From contig NZ_CP127294.1 of NCBI RefSeq assembly GCF_030285625.1, forward strand, positions 6,046,001 through 6,110,000: DNA of 64,000 nucleotides, read 5' to 3'. A program made the translations under genes and the position numbers. Below, one piece after another: positions 1-8,470 of the stretch. The notes below the pieces were generated by a model. The model had not been told where the DNA came from and ran no database searches. It was given only the letters and a program-made list of their open reading frames with translations. How positions within the stretch are numbered: position 1 is the first letter of the stretch; each line of letters opens with the position of its first letter. This DNA comes from Amycolatopsis sp. 2-15. GTDB lineage: Bacteria > Actinomycetota > Actinomycetes > Mycobacteriales > Pseudonocardiaceae.

Positions 1-539
1 TGTGCGGGAGTAAAGCAGGACGCGCGGTGGCGCGCCGGTGTCCGGGTGATGTCCTGGTTTCCTGGACCAGCCCAGAACGTGAAGGACGGCCTGGTCAGGC
101 GGGCGGAGGTGGCGCGGCCGCGGGCGTGGGGAGAGTCGGCACCGCCCAGCCGTTGCGATGCCGGGGCAGGTGCGACAGGTCCTTGCTCGCGGTGGTCGAG
201 ACCGTCGCAGACCGCGGGCAGCTCGCTCACCGCCGCTCCAGTGATCAGGTTCAGGTCCACCTGGCGCTGGTAGAGCTCCGCGATGGACAGCATCGATCGG
301 GCTGCCGCGAAGGGGTGGGTGTACAGCGGGTTGATGGCGACCATGGGCACAAGGCGCTGGGAAGCGGCGGCGATCGCGGTCGCCCCGACCCACGGGTCGA
401 GCACCGCGCCCGCCCCCGTGAACAGCAGCACTCCGTCGAGGTCCGATTCGTCTGCCCATCGCGTCACCTTGAGCGCGGCGTGAGCGGCCGACGCGGGATC
501 CGTTACGCGAGGCACTGTGGTCAGAAAGCGGAGTTCCAC
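1..539 (-). CDS. Luciferase-like flavin-dependent monooxygenase, N-terminal part (runs off the left edge)
   Basis: The frame opens at a GTG at 539 and runs leftwards to the window edge without a stop. The first ~105 residues resemble the N-terminal half of luciferase-like (LLM) monooxygenases: an opening strand ELRFLTTVPR, then DLDGVLLFTGAGAVLDPW, and an INPLYTHPF stretch followed by LYQRQVDLNLITG. This LLM subgroup is common in natural-product clusters and uses reduced flavin and O2. After about residue 110 the similarity fades into a low-complexity Pro/Ala/Arg frame, so the gene may be frameshifted or truncated there. It starts 20 bp after the P450 remnant on the same strand, so the two probably formed one operon. 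Family assignment rests on motif resemblance only. Confidence 0.5.
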   Translation of the reverse strand, partial: MELRFLTTVPRVTDPASAAHAALKVTRWADESDLDGVLLFTGAGAVLDPWVGATAIAAASQRLVPMVAINPLYTHPFAAARSMLSIAELYQRQVDLNLITGAAVSELPAVCDGLDHREQGPVAPAPASQRLGGADSPHARGRATSARLTRPSFTFWAGPGNQDITRTPARHRASCFTPA

Positions 540-558
540 AGGGTGACCTCTTGCTTCG

Positions 559-1386
559 TCAGATCTGGCTCAGCTGCGAAATCGGCGGGGAAAAACTAGT
601 GGTGGCGTGGGGGTACCGACCGATCCGGGTGACCCGCAGACGTTCCGCGCGCAGCATGGACACCGCGGTCGTGAGCCACTCGACGGCAAATCGCGCACCG
701 ACGCATGATCCCGGACCGGCGCCGAATGACAGGAGCTCTCGCGGCGATCTGCCTTGCCAGCGTTCGGGTTTGAACGCGTGCGGATCGGTCCAGACATCCG
801 GGTGCCGCCCGACCGCGTACAAGAAAACGTGGACCTCCTCACCGGCCAACACCGACACTGGTCCGATTTCCTGATCGCTCAGCACGGTTCGCCGCAGTCG
901 CCAGGACGGCGGCCACAGGCGAAGGCATTCCAGCGCGATCCACTGCGAGTCCAGTTCGCCCAGTTCCTGGCGCGGCACGCGGCCGCGCAGTGCCACTGGA
1001 CTGTCTGAGAACATCGCCGTCAGGATCCACGCCAACGTGACCGAGGTCGAAGCGACGAATGCCGCCGCCCGCCGCAGGTATAGGTCGCCGATCCTGGCCT
1101 CGAAGTCCGGCTCGTTCCTCGAAGCCGAGGTTGGCTGGGAAGAGTTCCGGCCAGGACTGCGCGATGCAGGCGCCGGCGGCGACCGCACTGCGCTCGAACA
1201 ACCGCTCGTTGTGCCGCTTCGTGATGGTGCCAAGAATGGTCGGCACGAACACGCTATCGAAAAACGTCCGCACGACCTGCTCCAGTCGCGGGTTCTGCCC
1301 GCACCCCATGGGAGCCTTGACGGCGTCGACCACGCCTTGGACACAGATCCGGTGCAGGTCCCCGGCCTTGGTGAGGCGGTGGCTTT
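559..1386 (-). pseudogene. Cytochrome P450, truncated and frameshifted
   Basis: The C-terminal ~190 codons clearly encode the haem-binding half of a P450: the ExxR helix (ECLR in ALECLRLWPP), the PERW region (HAFKPERW) and the Cys-ligand loop FGAGPGSCVGARFA. The loop has Gly where the consensus FxxGxRxCxG has Arg. Upstream homology continues in another frame (VVRTFFDSVFVPTILGTITKRH, then PELFPANLGFEE), so a one-base shift lies near 1115. Homology stops near 1386, where integrase sequence on the other strand begins, so the N-terminal half is gone. The product would have been a monooxygenase, probably of a secondary pathway together with the adjoining luciferase-like gene. A sequencing error could explain the shift but not the missing N-terminus. 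Confidence 0.75.
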
Positions 1387-2370
1387 CAGAGTTGCACGAG
1401 GACTACGCCGAGTCGTCGGTGTCGTCGTACTTTGCCTTGTTCTCAACCATCCTCAATCGCGCCAAGCGGGCGCGGATGATCCCGGCGAACCCGTGTAGCG
1501 GTGTCCGTGTGACCGGTGGTGAGTTCGAGACCGAGCGGTTGGTGGCGTCGCCGGCTCAGGCGCTGCGGGCCGCGATGCGGCTCTACGAGACCGGGCTCGG
1601 GGCGTCGGGGTTCGTTCTGTGTCTGATGGACTTCTACTCCGGAGCCCGATGGGTGAACTTGTCGGGCAGCAGCGGCATGAGTACGACTCCGAGCGGCGGG
1701 GTATCGAGATTCGGACGCCGCTGAAGGAGATTGGCGGGAAGGTCTACAAGGGCGGCCTAAAGAGTGATCGCGATCACTCGCCGGGTCGACAGCGGCCTCC
1801 GGCACGGCGCGGGAACGCCCGGCCGAAGAAGGGGCGGACGAAAACACCGGCGGGTACTCGCTTCGTGGCGCTGCCGCCCGGGATCGCGGTGTTGTACGAG
1901 GAGCTGATGGACAGCCATCGGCACCCCTTTGTGTTGTCCACACCGGAAGGGCACCCCTGGCGGCGGTCTAATTTCCGGATCCGGTTCTGGCGGCCGGCGT
2001 GGGACGGGGTCGAGATCGACGATGCCGGGGCGGGGGAGCGGCGACCGCCGATCCTGCCGACGTTCACCTTCCACGAGGGTCGGCACACGCACGCCACGTG
2101 GTTGACCGAGGACGGGAATCCCGGAGGTGGCGCGCCGCGCCCGGCTGGGGCAGAAGATGAAGGGCGTCGCCCGGGGTCTATGACCATGTGACCCCGGCGA
2201 TGGTGAACGAGATCCTGGACGCGTTGGAGGAGCGATGGCTGCGGTCGCTGGCTTCGTTGTATCCGGGGGAACGGGCCAAGCTGGTGTCCTGGTTCCCGCA
2301 CCTCAGGTCCCGGCGGGGCCTCGACCCCGGTTCTGGGCCCATCGCCATTTCATCGCCATCTGACGACTGA
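1387..2370 (+). pseudogene. Tyrosine site-specific recombinase (integrase) remnant
   Basis: Three successive frames together read as the C-terminal two thirds of an actinomycete integrase. The core-binding part is ESSVSSYFALFSTILNRAKR at about 1400-1460. The catalytic part carries the box TFHEGRHTHATWL near 2065-2105 and a VYDHVTP segment with the nucleophilic Tyr codon at 2179-2181, followed by NEILDALEERW. Frame changes are needed near 1645, 2115 and 2175, and no start codon or N-terminal SAM-like domain is present, so it cannot be active. The gene ends 50 bp from the 3' end of tRNA-Val(GAC), the usual place for the integrase of an integrative element that attaches in a tRNA 3' end. Its 5' end abuts the truncated P450. 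Confidence 0.8.
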
Positions 2371-2400
2371 AGCCCCGCCCCTCCGGGGAGGGACAGGGCT
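2371..2400 (-). terminator. Probable terminator of the Val-Cys-Gly tRNA transcript
   Basis: An imperfect inverted repeat lies 20 bp beyond the encoded CCA of tRNA-Val. On the minus strand its two imperfections become G·U pairs, which suggests selection for a minus-strand hairpin. No long T run follows. Confidence 0.5.
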
Positions 2401-2419
2401 TCTGACCTGCGGTTTCAGC

Positions 2420-2494
2420 TGGTGCGCGATACTGGGATTGAACCAGTGACCTCTTCCGTGTCAGGGAAGCGCTCTCCCGCTGAGCTAATCGCGC
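2420..2494 (-). tRNA. tRNA-Val (anticodon GAC)
   Basis: A 75-nt cloverleaf including encoded CCA. The acceptor GCGCGAT pairs with ATCGCGC, the D arm is TTAGCTCAGCGGGAGAGC, the anticodon loop CTGACAC sits between CTTCC and GGAAG, and the T loop is GGTTCAATCC. It is the last tRNA of the minus-strand cluster, next to the integrase remnant. Confidence 0.95.
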
Positions 2495-2495
2495 G

Positions 2496-2566
2496 AGGTG
2501 GAGACGGGATTCGAACCCGTGTACACGGCTTTGCAGGCCGTTGCCTCGCCTCTCGGCCACTCCACC
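2496..2566 (-). tRNA. tRNA-Cys (anticodon GCA)
   Basis: A 71-nt cloverleaf without encoded CCA. The acceptor GGTGGAG pairs with CTCCACC, the anticodon loop is CTGCAAA, and the discriminator base is U73, the known Cys identity element. One base separates it from tRNA-Val. Confidence 0.95.
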
Positions 2567-2591
2567 GTGCAAGGCCTCGAAGAGCCTTTCG

Positions 2592-2664
2592 AGCGGACGA
2601 CGGGATTCGAACCCGCGACCCTCACCTTGGCAAGGTGATGCGCTACCAGCTGCGCTACGTCCGC
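2592..2664 (-). tRNA. tRNA-Gly (anticodon GCC)
   Basis: A 73-nt cloverleaf. The acceptor GCGGACG pairs with CGTCCGC, the anticodon loop TTGCCAA lies between CACC and GGTG, the T arm contains GGTTCGAATCC, and the discriminator is U. First tRNA of the Gly-Cys-Val cluster. Confidence 0.95.
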
Positions 2665-2791
2665 ACTCTCCGCGGGTTCCGAATGCCTGGCCGGTGGCCC
2701 GGCACCCCGTCGCCGTGGTGTGGGAGAACCATATCGGACCCTGAAAACTGCCCCGTCACCGGGGGGCCATCTGCCGGTTGCGAGGCTGTGA

Positions 2792-3217
2792 TCAGGCGAG
2801 ATCGTTGGGGATGAGGTGGGTCAGGGCGTCGTCGACGTCGACCCACAGGTGTTCGTTGCCGGGGAGCACCACGTCGTACGTGCGGTCGAGGAAGTCGGCG
2901 AGCTCCTGGGCGGAGGCCTCGAACATGGCGTGCCCGGAGGGGGAGTTGAGCTCGATGAGCACGGACTCCGGGTCTTCGACGGAGGGGCGGATCCGCACGT
3001 CGCCGTCGCCGGCGTCGGCGAGGAGGCCGTCGGCGAGGAGGTCGCGGGCGTAGACCCACTCGACCCAGCCCGCGCGGCCGGTGCGGAAGGCGGCGACGAC
3101 CGCGTAGGGGTCGCGAGTGTCGTAGCGCAGTTCAACCTTGACCGGAACCGCCGGAGTCCGCGGCGCCAGCAGGTCGAAGACCGCCGTCGAGCGGAGCGTC
3201 ACGTGATCGTTGCGCAT
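2792..3217 (-). CDS. ssgB: SsgB, sporulation and cell-division regulator of the SsgA family
   Basis: A 141-residue single-domain protein, the usual length for SsgA-like proteins. It is recognised by VKVELRYDTRDPYAVVAAF, the VEWVYARDLLADGL segment, and the C-terminal half with SGHAMFEASAQELADFLDRTYDVV. In Streptomyces SsgB recruits FtsZ at sporulation septa. As Pseudonocardiaceae usually carry few SsgA paralogues, this is most likely the SsgB orthologue, but the exact paralogue is inferred. The start ATG has GGGTAGG upstream. It lies between tRNA genes and is transcribed alone on the minus strand, reading towards the tRNA-Gly gene. Confidence 0.88.
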   Translation of the reverse strand: MRNDHVTLRSTAVFDLLAPRTPAVPVKVELRYDTRDPYAVVAAFRTGRAGWVEWVYARDLLADGLLADAGDGDVRIRPSVEDPESVLIELNSPSGHAMFEASAQELADFLDRTYDVVLPGNEHLWVDVDDALTHLIPNDLA

Positions 3218-3602
3218 CGTCCTACCCTTCGTCTCCCTTCCCGGCCCGGACGACCGAGGACGACGATGAGACGCTCCGGAAAGCCGATTCCGTCGCGAGT
3301 TCTCCGGAGATCACCCGTACGTGGTCGGCAGCACCGTTCCGTCCTTCGTCGCCCGCGCCGCGCAGCCTTCCGCGGGCGCCCGCTGGGCAGCCACACGTAC
3401 ATACTGCGCGGTTCGACCGCCGCGCGATAGCACCGTCGCACGGATGTCGAAGCCGGGCGCGAGCGGCCCCACCGCGGCACAACCCCGGCTAGCTCGGGGT
3501 TGTTCGCTCCGTATTCGCTGGTGGACGGAGGGTGGTCATCGCCAACCACCCGTTTGCAGGCCCTCGAAAGTCGTGTTGTAGAGTTGTCCTCACTCCACGA
3601 GC
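3218..3602. other. Intergenic region between ssgB and tRNA-Val(CAC)
   Basis: No convincing gene. It must contain the ssgB promoter (minus strand) and the tRNA promoter (plus strand). For the tRNA the best fit is TTGCAG at 3554-3559 and TAGAGT at 3579-3584, 18 bp before the mature 5' end, with a long 19-bp spacer. Confidence 0.4.
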
Positions 3603-3677
3603 GGGCGATTAGCTCAGGGGGAGAGCGCTTCGTTCACACCGAAGAGGTCACTGGTTCGATCCCAGTATCGCCCACCA
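3603..3677 (+). tRNA. tRNA-Val (anticodon CAC)
   Basis: A 75-nt cloverleaf with encoded CCA. The acceptor GGGCGAT pairs with ATCGCCC, the anticodon loop TTCACAC lies between CTTCG and CGAAG, and the T loop is GGTTCGATCC. Its sequence is close to tRNA-Val(GAC) 1.1 kb away, in the opposite orientation. Confidence 0.95.
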
Positions 3678-3680
3678 CAT

Positions 3681-3720
3681 CGAGGCTCCGGATCCCACGA
3701 TCCGGAGCCTCGACTGTTTT
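3681..3720 (+). terminator. Intrinsic terminator of tRNA-Val(CAC)
   Basis: A perfect 14-bp stem (3681-3694 with 3699-3712) with a CCAC loop, followed by ACTGTTTT. It begins 3 bp after the tRNA CCA. Confidence 0.88.
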
Positions 3721-3838
3721 CCGCGCAAGACTCTTCGCAGGTCAGCACGTCGCGGTGGCTCGGCCCGGCGGGGCGGCTGGGAGATAGGCTCCCGACCCGG
3801 TCGATCACGGCTCCGCAACAGTCCTGGCCCGGCTTCCT

Positions 3839-3857
3839 GACCTGCAATTTGCAGGTC
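3839..3857. promoter_or_regulatory. Perfect 19-bp palindrome (possible operator)
   Basis: GACCTGCAATTTGCAGGTC, two 9-bp arms around a central T. It stands in non-coding DNA 120 bp after the tRNA terminator, with no gene nearby that obviously needs it. The symmetry suits a dimeric DNA-binding protein; no regulator is identified. Confidence 0.4.
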
Positions 3858-4314
3858 GCGCGCGGACAGCTGACCTTTGCCGTACGGTCCGCGTCGTTTC
3901 TGTGGCACGACGACTCGATCAGGCAGTCGAAGTGTGATCCTGAGCACTTTCTCGATCACGTCGGAGTTCGGGCCACCCGAACGGCCGCATGCAGTTCGCC
4001 GCAGCTCCGGTCGGGGCCGGCCGCGGGATCCGCCGACGTTCGAAGGTTTCCGTCCGGCGCGCGGCCGTTCCGGTGAACTTGCCGCGCTTCCGAGGTGCCC
4101 CAGTGGCCTCTGGCGTCGGCAGACCCGGTTCGGCAAGACGGGTGAACGCGGCGATTCCGAGGTGGGAGCACGGCGTGATCGACCCGCCGGCCGCGGACCC
4201 GGGGGAGTATGGGGGCCCGTCGGGCCTTCGCGTGTGACGAAAACCCGACGCCGTGACACCCTGAAGCAGAATGTCACCCCCGGTGCGGTCCGATCCTCCG
4301 AGCCTCCGGGGAAA

Positions 4315-4354
4315 TCCACTGTGGACGCGTCCGGATCGGAGTGTCCACAGTGGA
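4315..4354. repeat. Pair of TCCACWGTGGA palindromes
   Basis: Perfect 11-bp palindromes TCCACTGTGGA at 4315-4325 and TCCACAGTGGA at 4344-4354. Further perfect copies lie at 16137-16147, 43957-43967 and 62044-62054, both within and between genes. Confidence 0.6.
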
Positions 4355-4671
4355 ACATCCCCGTGGCCGGGAGGCGCCGGCCTGGCTGCGGAGAGCGGTG
4401 GGACATCGACTACATTCCGTAGTTATCCGTAGGTTGCCACTTATTACTCATTGTCATCATCCTGTTATCTTCAAGCCATTCATTTGCGGGAAAGAGCCGC
4501 AGGATGTGGCTGGAAATCCTTGTAACGAGTCCCGGATAGCGGCCGATACCTTGGCGTGTGTCGCTCCATTGGTGGCTGAATCGGGGTACGGGTCATGATT
4601 ACGCTCCGAGATCAAACCTGTTCACGCAGCGTGCCGGCGGAGGCCTTCGAACCATGCGCCTGGGAGGTCTG

Positions 4672-6258
4672 ATGGAAGAGTTGGTGCGGCCCACATCCAC
4701 GGTCAGTGAACCGCCGAGGCACATCGACCTCCAGGCGATGCCGGAGATCCCCGGGATTCCGGCACCCGCCGGCGCGAGGACCGTGAAGACCGCGACTGCG
4801 CACACTGCGCAGGCCTCGAACGCGACCCGGCCCGCGTCCGTCGAGTCGGCCACGGCGAAATCGCATCCCGCTTCGTGGGAGAAGCGTTACCGCGCCTGGG
4901 TCATCGCCAGTGACATCGTCGCCGCCTTCGTGGTGATCGGCGTCAGCGCCTTCGTGATCGACCGCGTGGCGCCGCAGGACATGCACGCGTTCGGCACGGC
5001 TCTGGCGGTGCTGTGCGCGCTGCCCGTCAGTCGTGCGTGGAGCCCGCGCGTGCTCGGCGAAGGTCCCGAGGAGTACCGGACGCTCGGCCGCGGCCTCATC
5101 GCCGCCGCCGTGCTCGTGGCGCTCGGCGGCCTGCTCTTCCGCGCGCTCGACGTGCAGCCGTGGGTGTTCATCGTGGTGCCCGTGATCGCGCTCTTCGCCT
5201 TCCCCCAGCGGTACCTCCTGCGCCAGGTCCTGCACCGCCGGCGCCGCCGCGGCCTGTGCCTGCTGCCCGTGATGGCGGCCGGCAGCCCCGGGACGGTGGC
5301 CGACCTCATCGCCCGCACGAAGACCGAGGCGCACGTCGGCTGGCGGGTGGAAGCGGTCTGCACGGTCGACGGCGGGGGTGCCGGCTCCGGCAGCGGCGAG
5401 ATCGACGGCGTGCCCGTGGTCGGCCGGCTCGAGGAGCTCTCCCGCCACGTGCGCCGCGGCGGCTACCGCGTCGTCGCCATCACCGCGGACCAGTACTGGA
5501 CCCCGAAGCGGCTGCAGCGCCTCGCGTGGGACCTCGAAGGCACTGCGGCGGAACTGGTCGTGGCGCCGGTGCTGATGGAGGTCGCGGGGCCGCGACTCAA
5601 CGTCTCGGGTGTGCTCGGCATGCCGCTGCTGCGGGTCACGGCGCCGCGGTTCACCGGTGGCCGGCGGCTCGTGAAGGAGGCCGTCGACCGCTGTGGCGCG
5701 GCGTTCCTGCTGACGCTGTTCTCCCCGCTGCTGCTGGCGATCGCGGTCGCCGTGAAACTCGGCGACCGCGGCCCGGTCATCTACAAGCAGCGCCGCGTCG
5801 GCAAGGACGGCGAGAACTTCACGATGCTCAAGTTCCGCACGATGGTCCCGGACGCCGACAAGATCCGCCAGAACCTCGAAGTCGACAACGAAGGCGCCGG
5901 GCCGCTGTTCAAGATGAAGCGCGACCCGCGGGTGACCCGCGTCGGCGGGCTGCTGCGCCGCTACTCGCTCGACGAGCTGCCCCAGCTGTTCAACGTGCTC
6001 TCCGGGCGCATGTCGCTCGTCGGCCCGCGGCCGCCGCTGCCCGAGGAGACGCGGCAGTACGCGCCCGACGCTCGCCGCCGGCTGCTCGTGAAGCCCGGCC
6101 TCACCGGGCTGTGGCAGGTCAGCGGCCGCAGCGACCTGTCGTGGGCCGACAGCATCCGGCTGGACCTGCGTTACGTGGAGGACTGGTCGCTGGCGCTCGA
6201 CCTGGTGATCCTTTGGAAGACCTTCCGAGCCGTCGTCGCCGGCCAGGGCGCCTACTGA
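4672..6258 (+). CDS. Polyprenyl-phosphate sugar-1-phosphate transferase (WbaP/ExoY family)
   Basis: A 528-residue membrane enzyme that should start exopolysaccharide assembly by moving a sugar-1-phosphate from a nucleotide sugar onto undecaprenyl phosphate. After a Pro/Ala-rich cytosolic N-terminus come four hydrophobic segments (about 75-97, 107-122, 140-158, 163-178), a soluble nucleotide-binding-like domain, one more membrane segment near 345-370, and the C-terminal transferase domain. That domain shows KLGDRGPVIYKQRRVGKDG, LKFRTM, KMKRDPRVTRVGGLLRRYSLDELPQL cut by LFNVLSG, and SLVGPRPPLPEE with TGLWQVSGRSDLSW. The ATG at 4672 was chosen for the GGGAGG four bases upstream; an ATG at 4654 is in frame. 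It is monocistronic after a long AT-rich leader. The sugar is unknown. Confidence 0.93.
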   Translation: MEELVRPTSTVSEPPRHIDLQAMPEIPGIPAPAGARTVKTATAHTAQASNATRPASVESATAKSHPASWEKRYRAWVIASDIVAAFVVIGVSAFVIDRVAPQDMHAFGTALAVLCALPVSRAWSPRVLGEGPEEYRTLGRGLIAAAVLVALGGLLFRALDVQPWVFIVVPVIALFAFPQRYLLRQVLHRRRRRGLCLLPVMAAGSPGTVADLIARTKTEAHVGWRVEAVCTVDGGGAGSGSGEIDGVPVVGRLEELSRHVRRGGYRVVAITADQYWTPKRLQRLAWDLEGTAAELVVAPVLMEVAGPRLNVSGVLGMPLLRVTAPRFTGGRRLVKEAVDRCGAAFLLTLFSPLLLAIAVAVKLGDRGPVIYKQRRVGKDGENFTMLKFRTMVPDADKIRQNLEVDNEGAGPLFKMKRDPRVTRVGGLLRRYSLDELPQLFNVLSGRMSLVGPRPPLPEETRQYAPDARRRLLVKPGLTGLWQVSGRSDLSWADSIRLDLRYVEDWSLALDLVILWKTFRAVVAGQGAY

Positions 6259-6283
6259 GCCGCGCGCCGCGAAGGCCCGTCCC

Positions 6284-6313
6284 GCGGCCGCCGACCACCC
6301 GGTCGGCGGCCGC
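6284..6313. terminator. Hairpin downstream of the sugar-phosphate transferase gene
   Basis: A perfect 13-bp stem, GCGGCCGCCGACC and its complement, with an ACCC loop, 25 bp after the stop codon. There is no T run, which is common for terminators in high-GC actinomycetes. Confidence 0.6.
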
Positions 6314-6442
6314 TTCCGTGGTGCGGAGAGCCGAGCCCGGGGGAGCCGCCGCGGTTAGCGCCGACACGCGTGAGGCGCCCGCGAGCCGACGACTAGCATC
6401 GACCGGAGTCATCCTCGTCACTTGCCCCAGAAGGAGCCGATC

Positions 6443-8470
6443 GTGTCGCATCCGCCGTCAGCCGCCGCCGTCCCCGCCGAGCGCGTGGTGGTCCCGGCGG
6501 GCACTACGGCGGGAGCCGCGGTCCGCGAGGCCGGGCTGCCGACCAAGGGCCCGGACACGATCGTCGTGGTGCGCGACGCCGAGGGCAAGCTGCGCGACCT
6601 CGCGTGGGCGCCGGAGGCCGACGTCGAGGTGGAGCCCGTCGCGGCCGACACCGAGGACGGCCGCAGCGTGATCCGCCACTCGGCCGCCCACGTGCTGGCC
6701 CAGGCCGTGCAGCAGGAGTTCCCCGACGCGAAGCTCGGCATCGGGCCGCCGGTCAAGGACGGCTTCTACTACGACTTCGCCGTCGACAAGCCCTTCACCC
6801 CGGAAGACCTGCAGGCGCTGGAGAAGCGCATGAAGCAGATCGTGAAGGGTGCCCAGCAGTTCTCCCGCCGCGTGTTCGACTCCGTCGACGAGGCCAAGAA
6901 GGAGCTGTCGAACGAGCCGTTCAAGCTCGAGCTGGTCGACCTCAAGTCCGAAGTGGACACCGACGAGGTCATGGAGGTCGGCGGCGGCGAGCTGACGATC
7001 TACGACAACCTCGACCCGCGCACCAAGGAGCGCGTGTGGAGCGACCTCTGCCGCGGCCCGCACGTGCCCACCACCAAGTTCATCCCCGCGTTCAAGCTCA
7101 CCCGTGTGGCCGCCGCCTACTGGCGCGGCAGCGAGAAGAACCCGCAGCTGCAGCGGATCTACGGCACGGCGTGGGAGTCGAGTGAGGCGCAGGACGCCTA
7201 CCTCGAGCGCATCGCCGAGGCCGAGCGCCGCGACCACCGCCGCCTCGGCGCCGAGCTCGACCTGTTCTCCTTCCCGGAGGAGATCGGCTCCGGCCTGCCG
7301 GTGTTCCACCCGAAGGGCGGCATCATCCGCCGCGAGCTGGAGAACTACTCGCGCCGCCGCCACGAGGAGGCCGGCTACGAGTTCGTGAACACGCCGCACA
7401 TCTCCAAGGGCGAGCTGTTCCACACCTCCGGCCACCTGCCCTACTACGCCGACACGATGTTCCCGCCGGTCAAGTTCGACGACGAGGACTACTACCTCAA
7501 GGCCATGAACTGCCCGATGCACAACCTGATCTACCGCTCGCGAGGGCGGTCGTACCGGGAGCTGCCGCTGCGGCTGTTCGAGTTCGGCACGGTGTACCGC
7601 TACGAGAAGTCCGGTGTGGTCCACGGCCTCACCCGCGTGCGCGGCCTGACGATGGACGACTCGCACATCTACTGCACCAAGGAGCAGATGCCGGGCGAGC
7701 TGCGCTCGCTGCTGAAGTTCGTGCTCGACCTGCTGGCCGACTACGGGCTGTCGGACTTCTACCTCGAGCTGTCCACCCGCGGTGACTCCGAGAAGTTCAT
7801 CGGCGAGGACTGGGAGTGGGAAGAGGCCACGGAGACGCTGCGCCAGGCCGCGGTCGACTCCGGCCTCGAGCTCGTGCCCGACCCGGGCGGCGCCGCGTTC
7901 TACGGCCCGAAGATCTCCGTGCAGGCGAAGGACGCCATCGGCCGCACCTGGCAGATGTCCACGATCCAGCTGGACTTCAACCAGAACAAGCGCTTCAACC
8001 TCGAGTACACCGCGTCCGACGGCTCGCGCCAGCGCCCGGTGATGATCCACCGCGCGCTGTTCGGCTCGATCGAGCGGTTCTTCGGCGTGCTGACCGAGCA
8101 CTACGCCGGCGCGTTCCCCGCGTGGCTCTCGCCGGTGCAGGTCGTGGGCATCCCGATCACCGCCGACCAGGTCGAGTTCCTCGACGGCGTGCAGAAGGCG
8201 TTGCGCGCCAAGGGGATCCGGGCCGAGATCGACGCGAGCGACGACCGCATGCAGAAGAAGATCCGCACGCACACCACGCAGAAGGTGCCGTTCCTGCTCC
8301 TGGCGGGCGCGAAGGACGCCGAGGCGGGCGCGGTGTCGTTCCGCTTCCGCGACGGCGGCCAGATCAACGGCGTGTCCGTGGACACCGCCGTCGAGGCCAT
8401 CGCCGAGTGGGTGGCCGGCCGCGAGAACGCCTCGCCGAGCGCGGAGGCCGTGGAGAAGATCCTGCGGTGA
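6443..8470 (+). CDS. thrS: Threonine-tRNA ligase
   Basis: Charges tRNA-Thr with threonine in the cytosol. It has 675 residues in the canonical order: N-terminal TGS domain (about 14-70), the editing domain with the HxxxH motif HSAAH at 79-83, then the class II catalytic core with [10 protein letters not shown], the zinc-ligand Cys357 in [10 protein letters not shown] and the motif-2 and motif-3 arginine segments, and an anticodon-binding domain ending near the C-terminus. The GTG start at 6443 has AAGGAG six bases upstream. Its stop overlaps the next start as GTGA, so it is translationally coupled to the HIT gene. This is the first gene of the conserved thrS-HIT-pgsA-patA-pimA block. No T-box leader was seen. 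Confidence 0.98.
   Translation: MSHPPSAAAVPAERVVVPAGTTAGAAVREAGLPTKGPDTIVVVRDAEGKLRDLAWAPEADVEVEPVAADTEDGRSVIRHSAAHVLAQAVQQEFPDAKLGIGPPVKDGFYYDFAVDKPFTPEDLQALEKRMKQIVKGAQQFSRRVFDSVDEAKKELSNEPFKLELVDLKSEVDTDEVMEVGGGELTIYDNLDPRTKERVWSDLCRGPHVPTTKFIPAFKLTRVAAAYWRGSEKNPQLQRIYGTAWESSEAQDAYLERIAEAERRDHRRLGAELDLFSFPEEIGSGLPVFHPKGGIIRRELENYSRRRHEEAGYEFVNTPHISKGELFHTSGHLPYYADTMFPPVKFDDEDYYLKAMNCPMHNLIYRSRGRSYRELPLRLFEFGTVYRYEKSGVVHGLTRVRGLTMDDSHIYCTKEQMPGELRSLLKFVLDLLADYGLSDFYLELSTRGDSEKFIGEDWEWEEATETLRQAAVDSGLELVPDPGGAAFYGPKISVQAKDAIGRTWQMSTIQLDFNQNKRFNLEYTASDGSRQRPVMIHRALFGSIERFFGVLTEHYAGAFPAWLSPVQVVGIPITADQVEFLDGVQKALRAKGIRAEIDASDDRMQKKIRTHTTQKVPFLLLAGAKDAEAGAVSFRFRDGGQINGVSVDTAVEAIAEWVAGRENASPSAEAVEKILR

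Larger units (their letters stand above)
3721..4671. other. Intergenic region upstream of the sugar-phosphate transferase gene
   Basis: About 950 bp without a convincing gene: the open frames are GC-rich and lack recognisable domains. It contains the palindrome at 3839-3857, two TCCACWGTGGA palindromes at 4315-4325 and 4344-4354, and an unusually AT-rich block at about 4420-4480 that likely holds the promoter of the gene at 4672. The long leader (~4480-4671) may be structured, but no known riboswitch class was recognised. Confidence 0.4.

Noticed and set aside
3877..4422. A 181-codon open frame in the intergenic region before 4672
   Set aside because: No ribosome-binding site, no domain, and several overlapping open frames of equal quality on both strands; typical of GC-rich non-coding DNA.
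4480..4671. Possible c-di-AMP riboswitch in the leader of the sugar-phosphate transferase gene
   Set aside because: Isolated GGUG and GAAUCGGGG-like pieces are present, but the helices of that class could not be assembled.
6314..6442. T-box leader for thrS
   Set aside because: No T-box sequence, specifier loop or antiterminator/terminator pair; only a plain promoter region and a good ribosome-binding site.
6458..8272. A 604-codon open frame on the strand opposite thrS
   Set aside because: It is the antisense shadow of a high-GC gene: Val/Leu/Ala/Arg/His-rich, no domain, while thrS itself is unmistakable.
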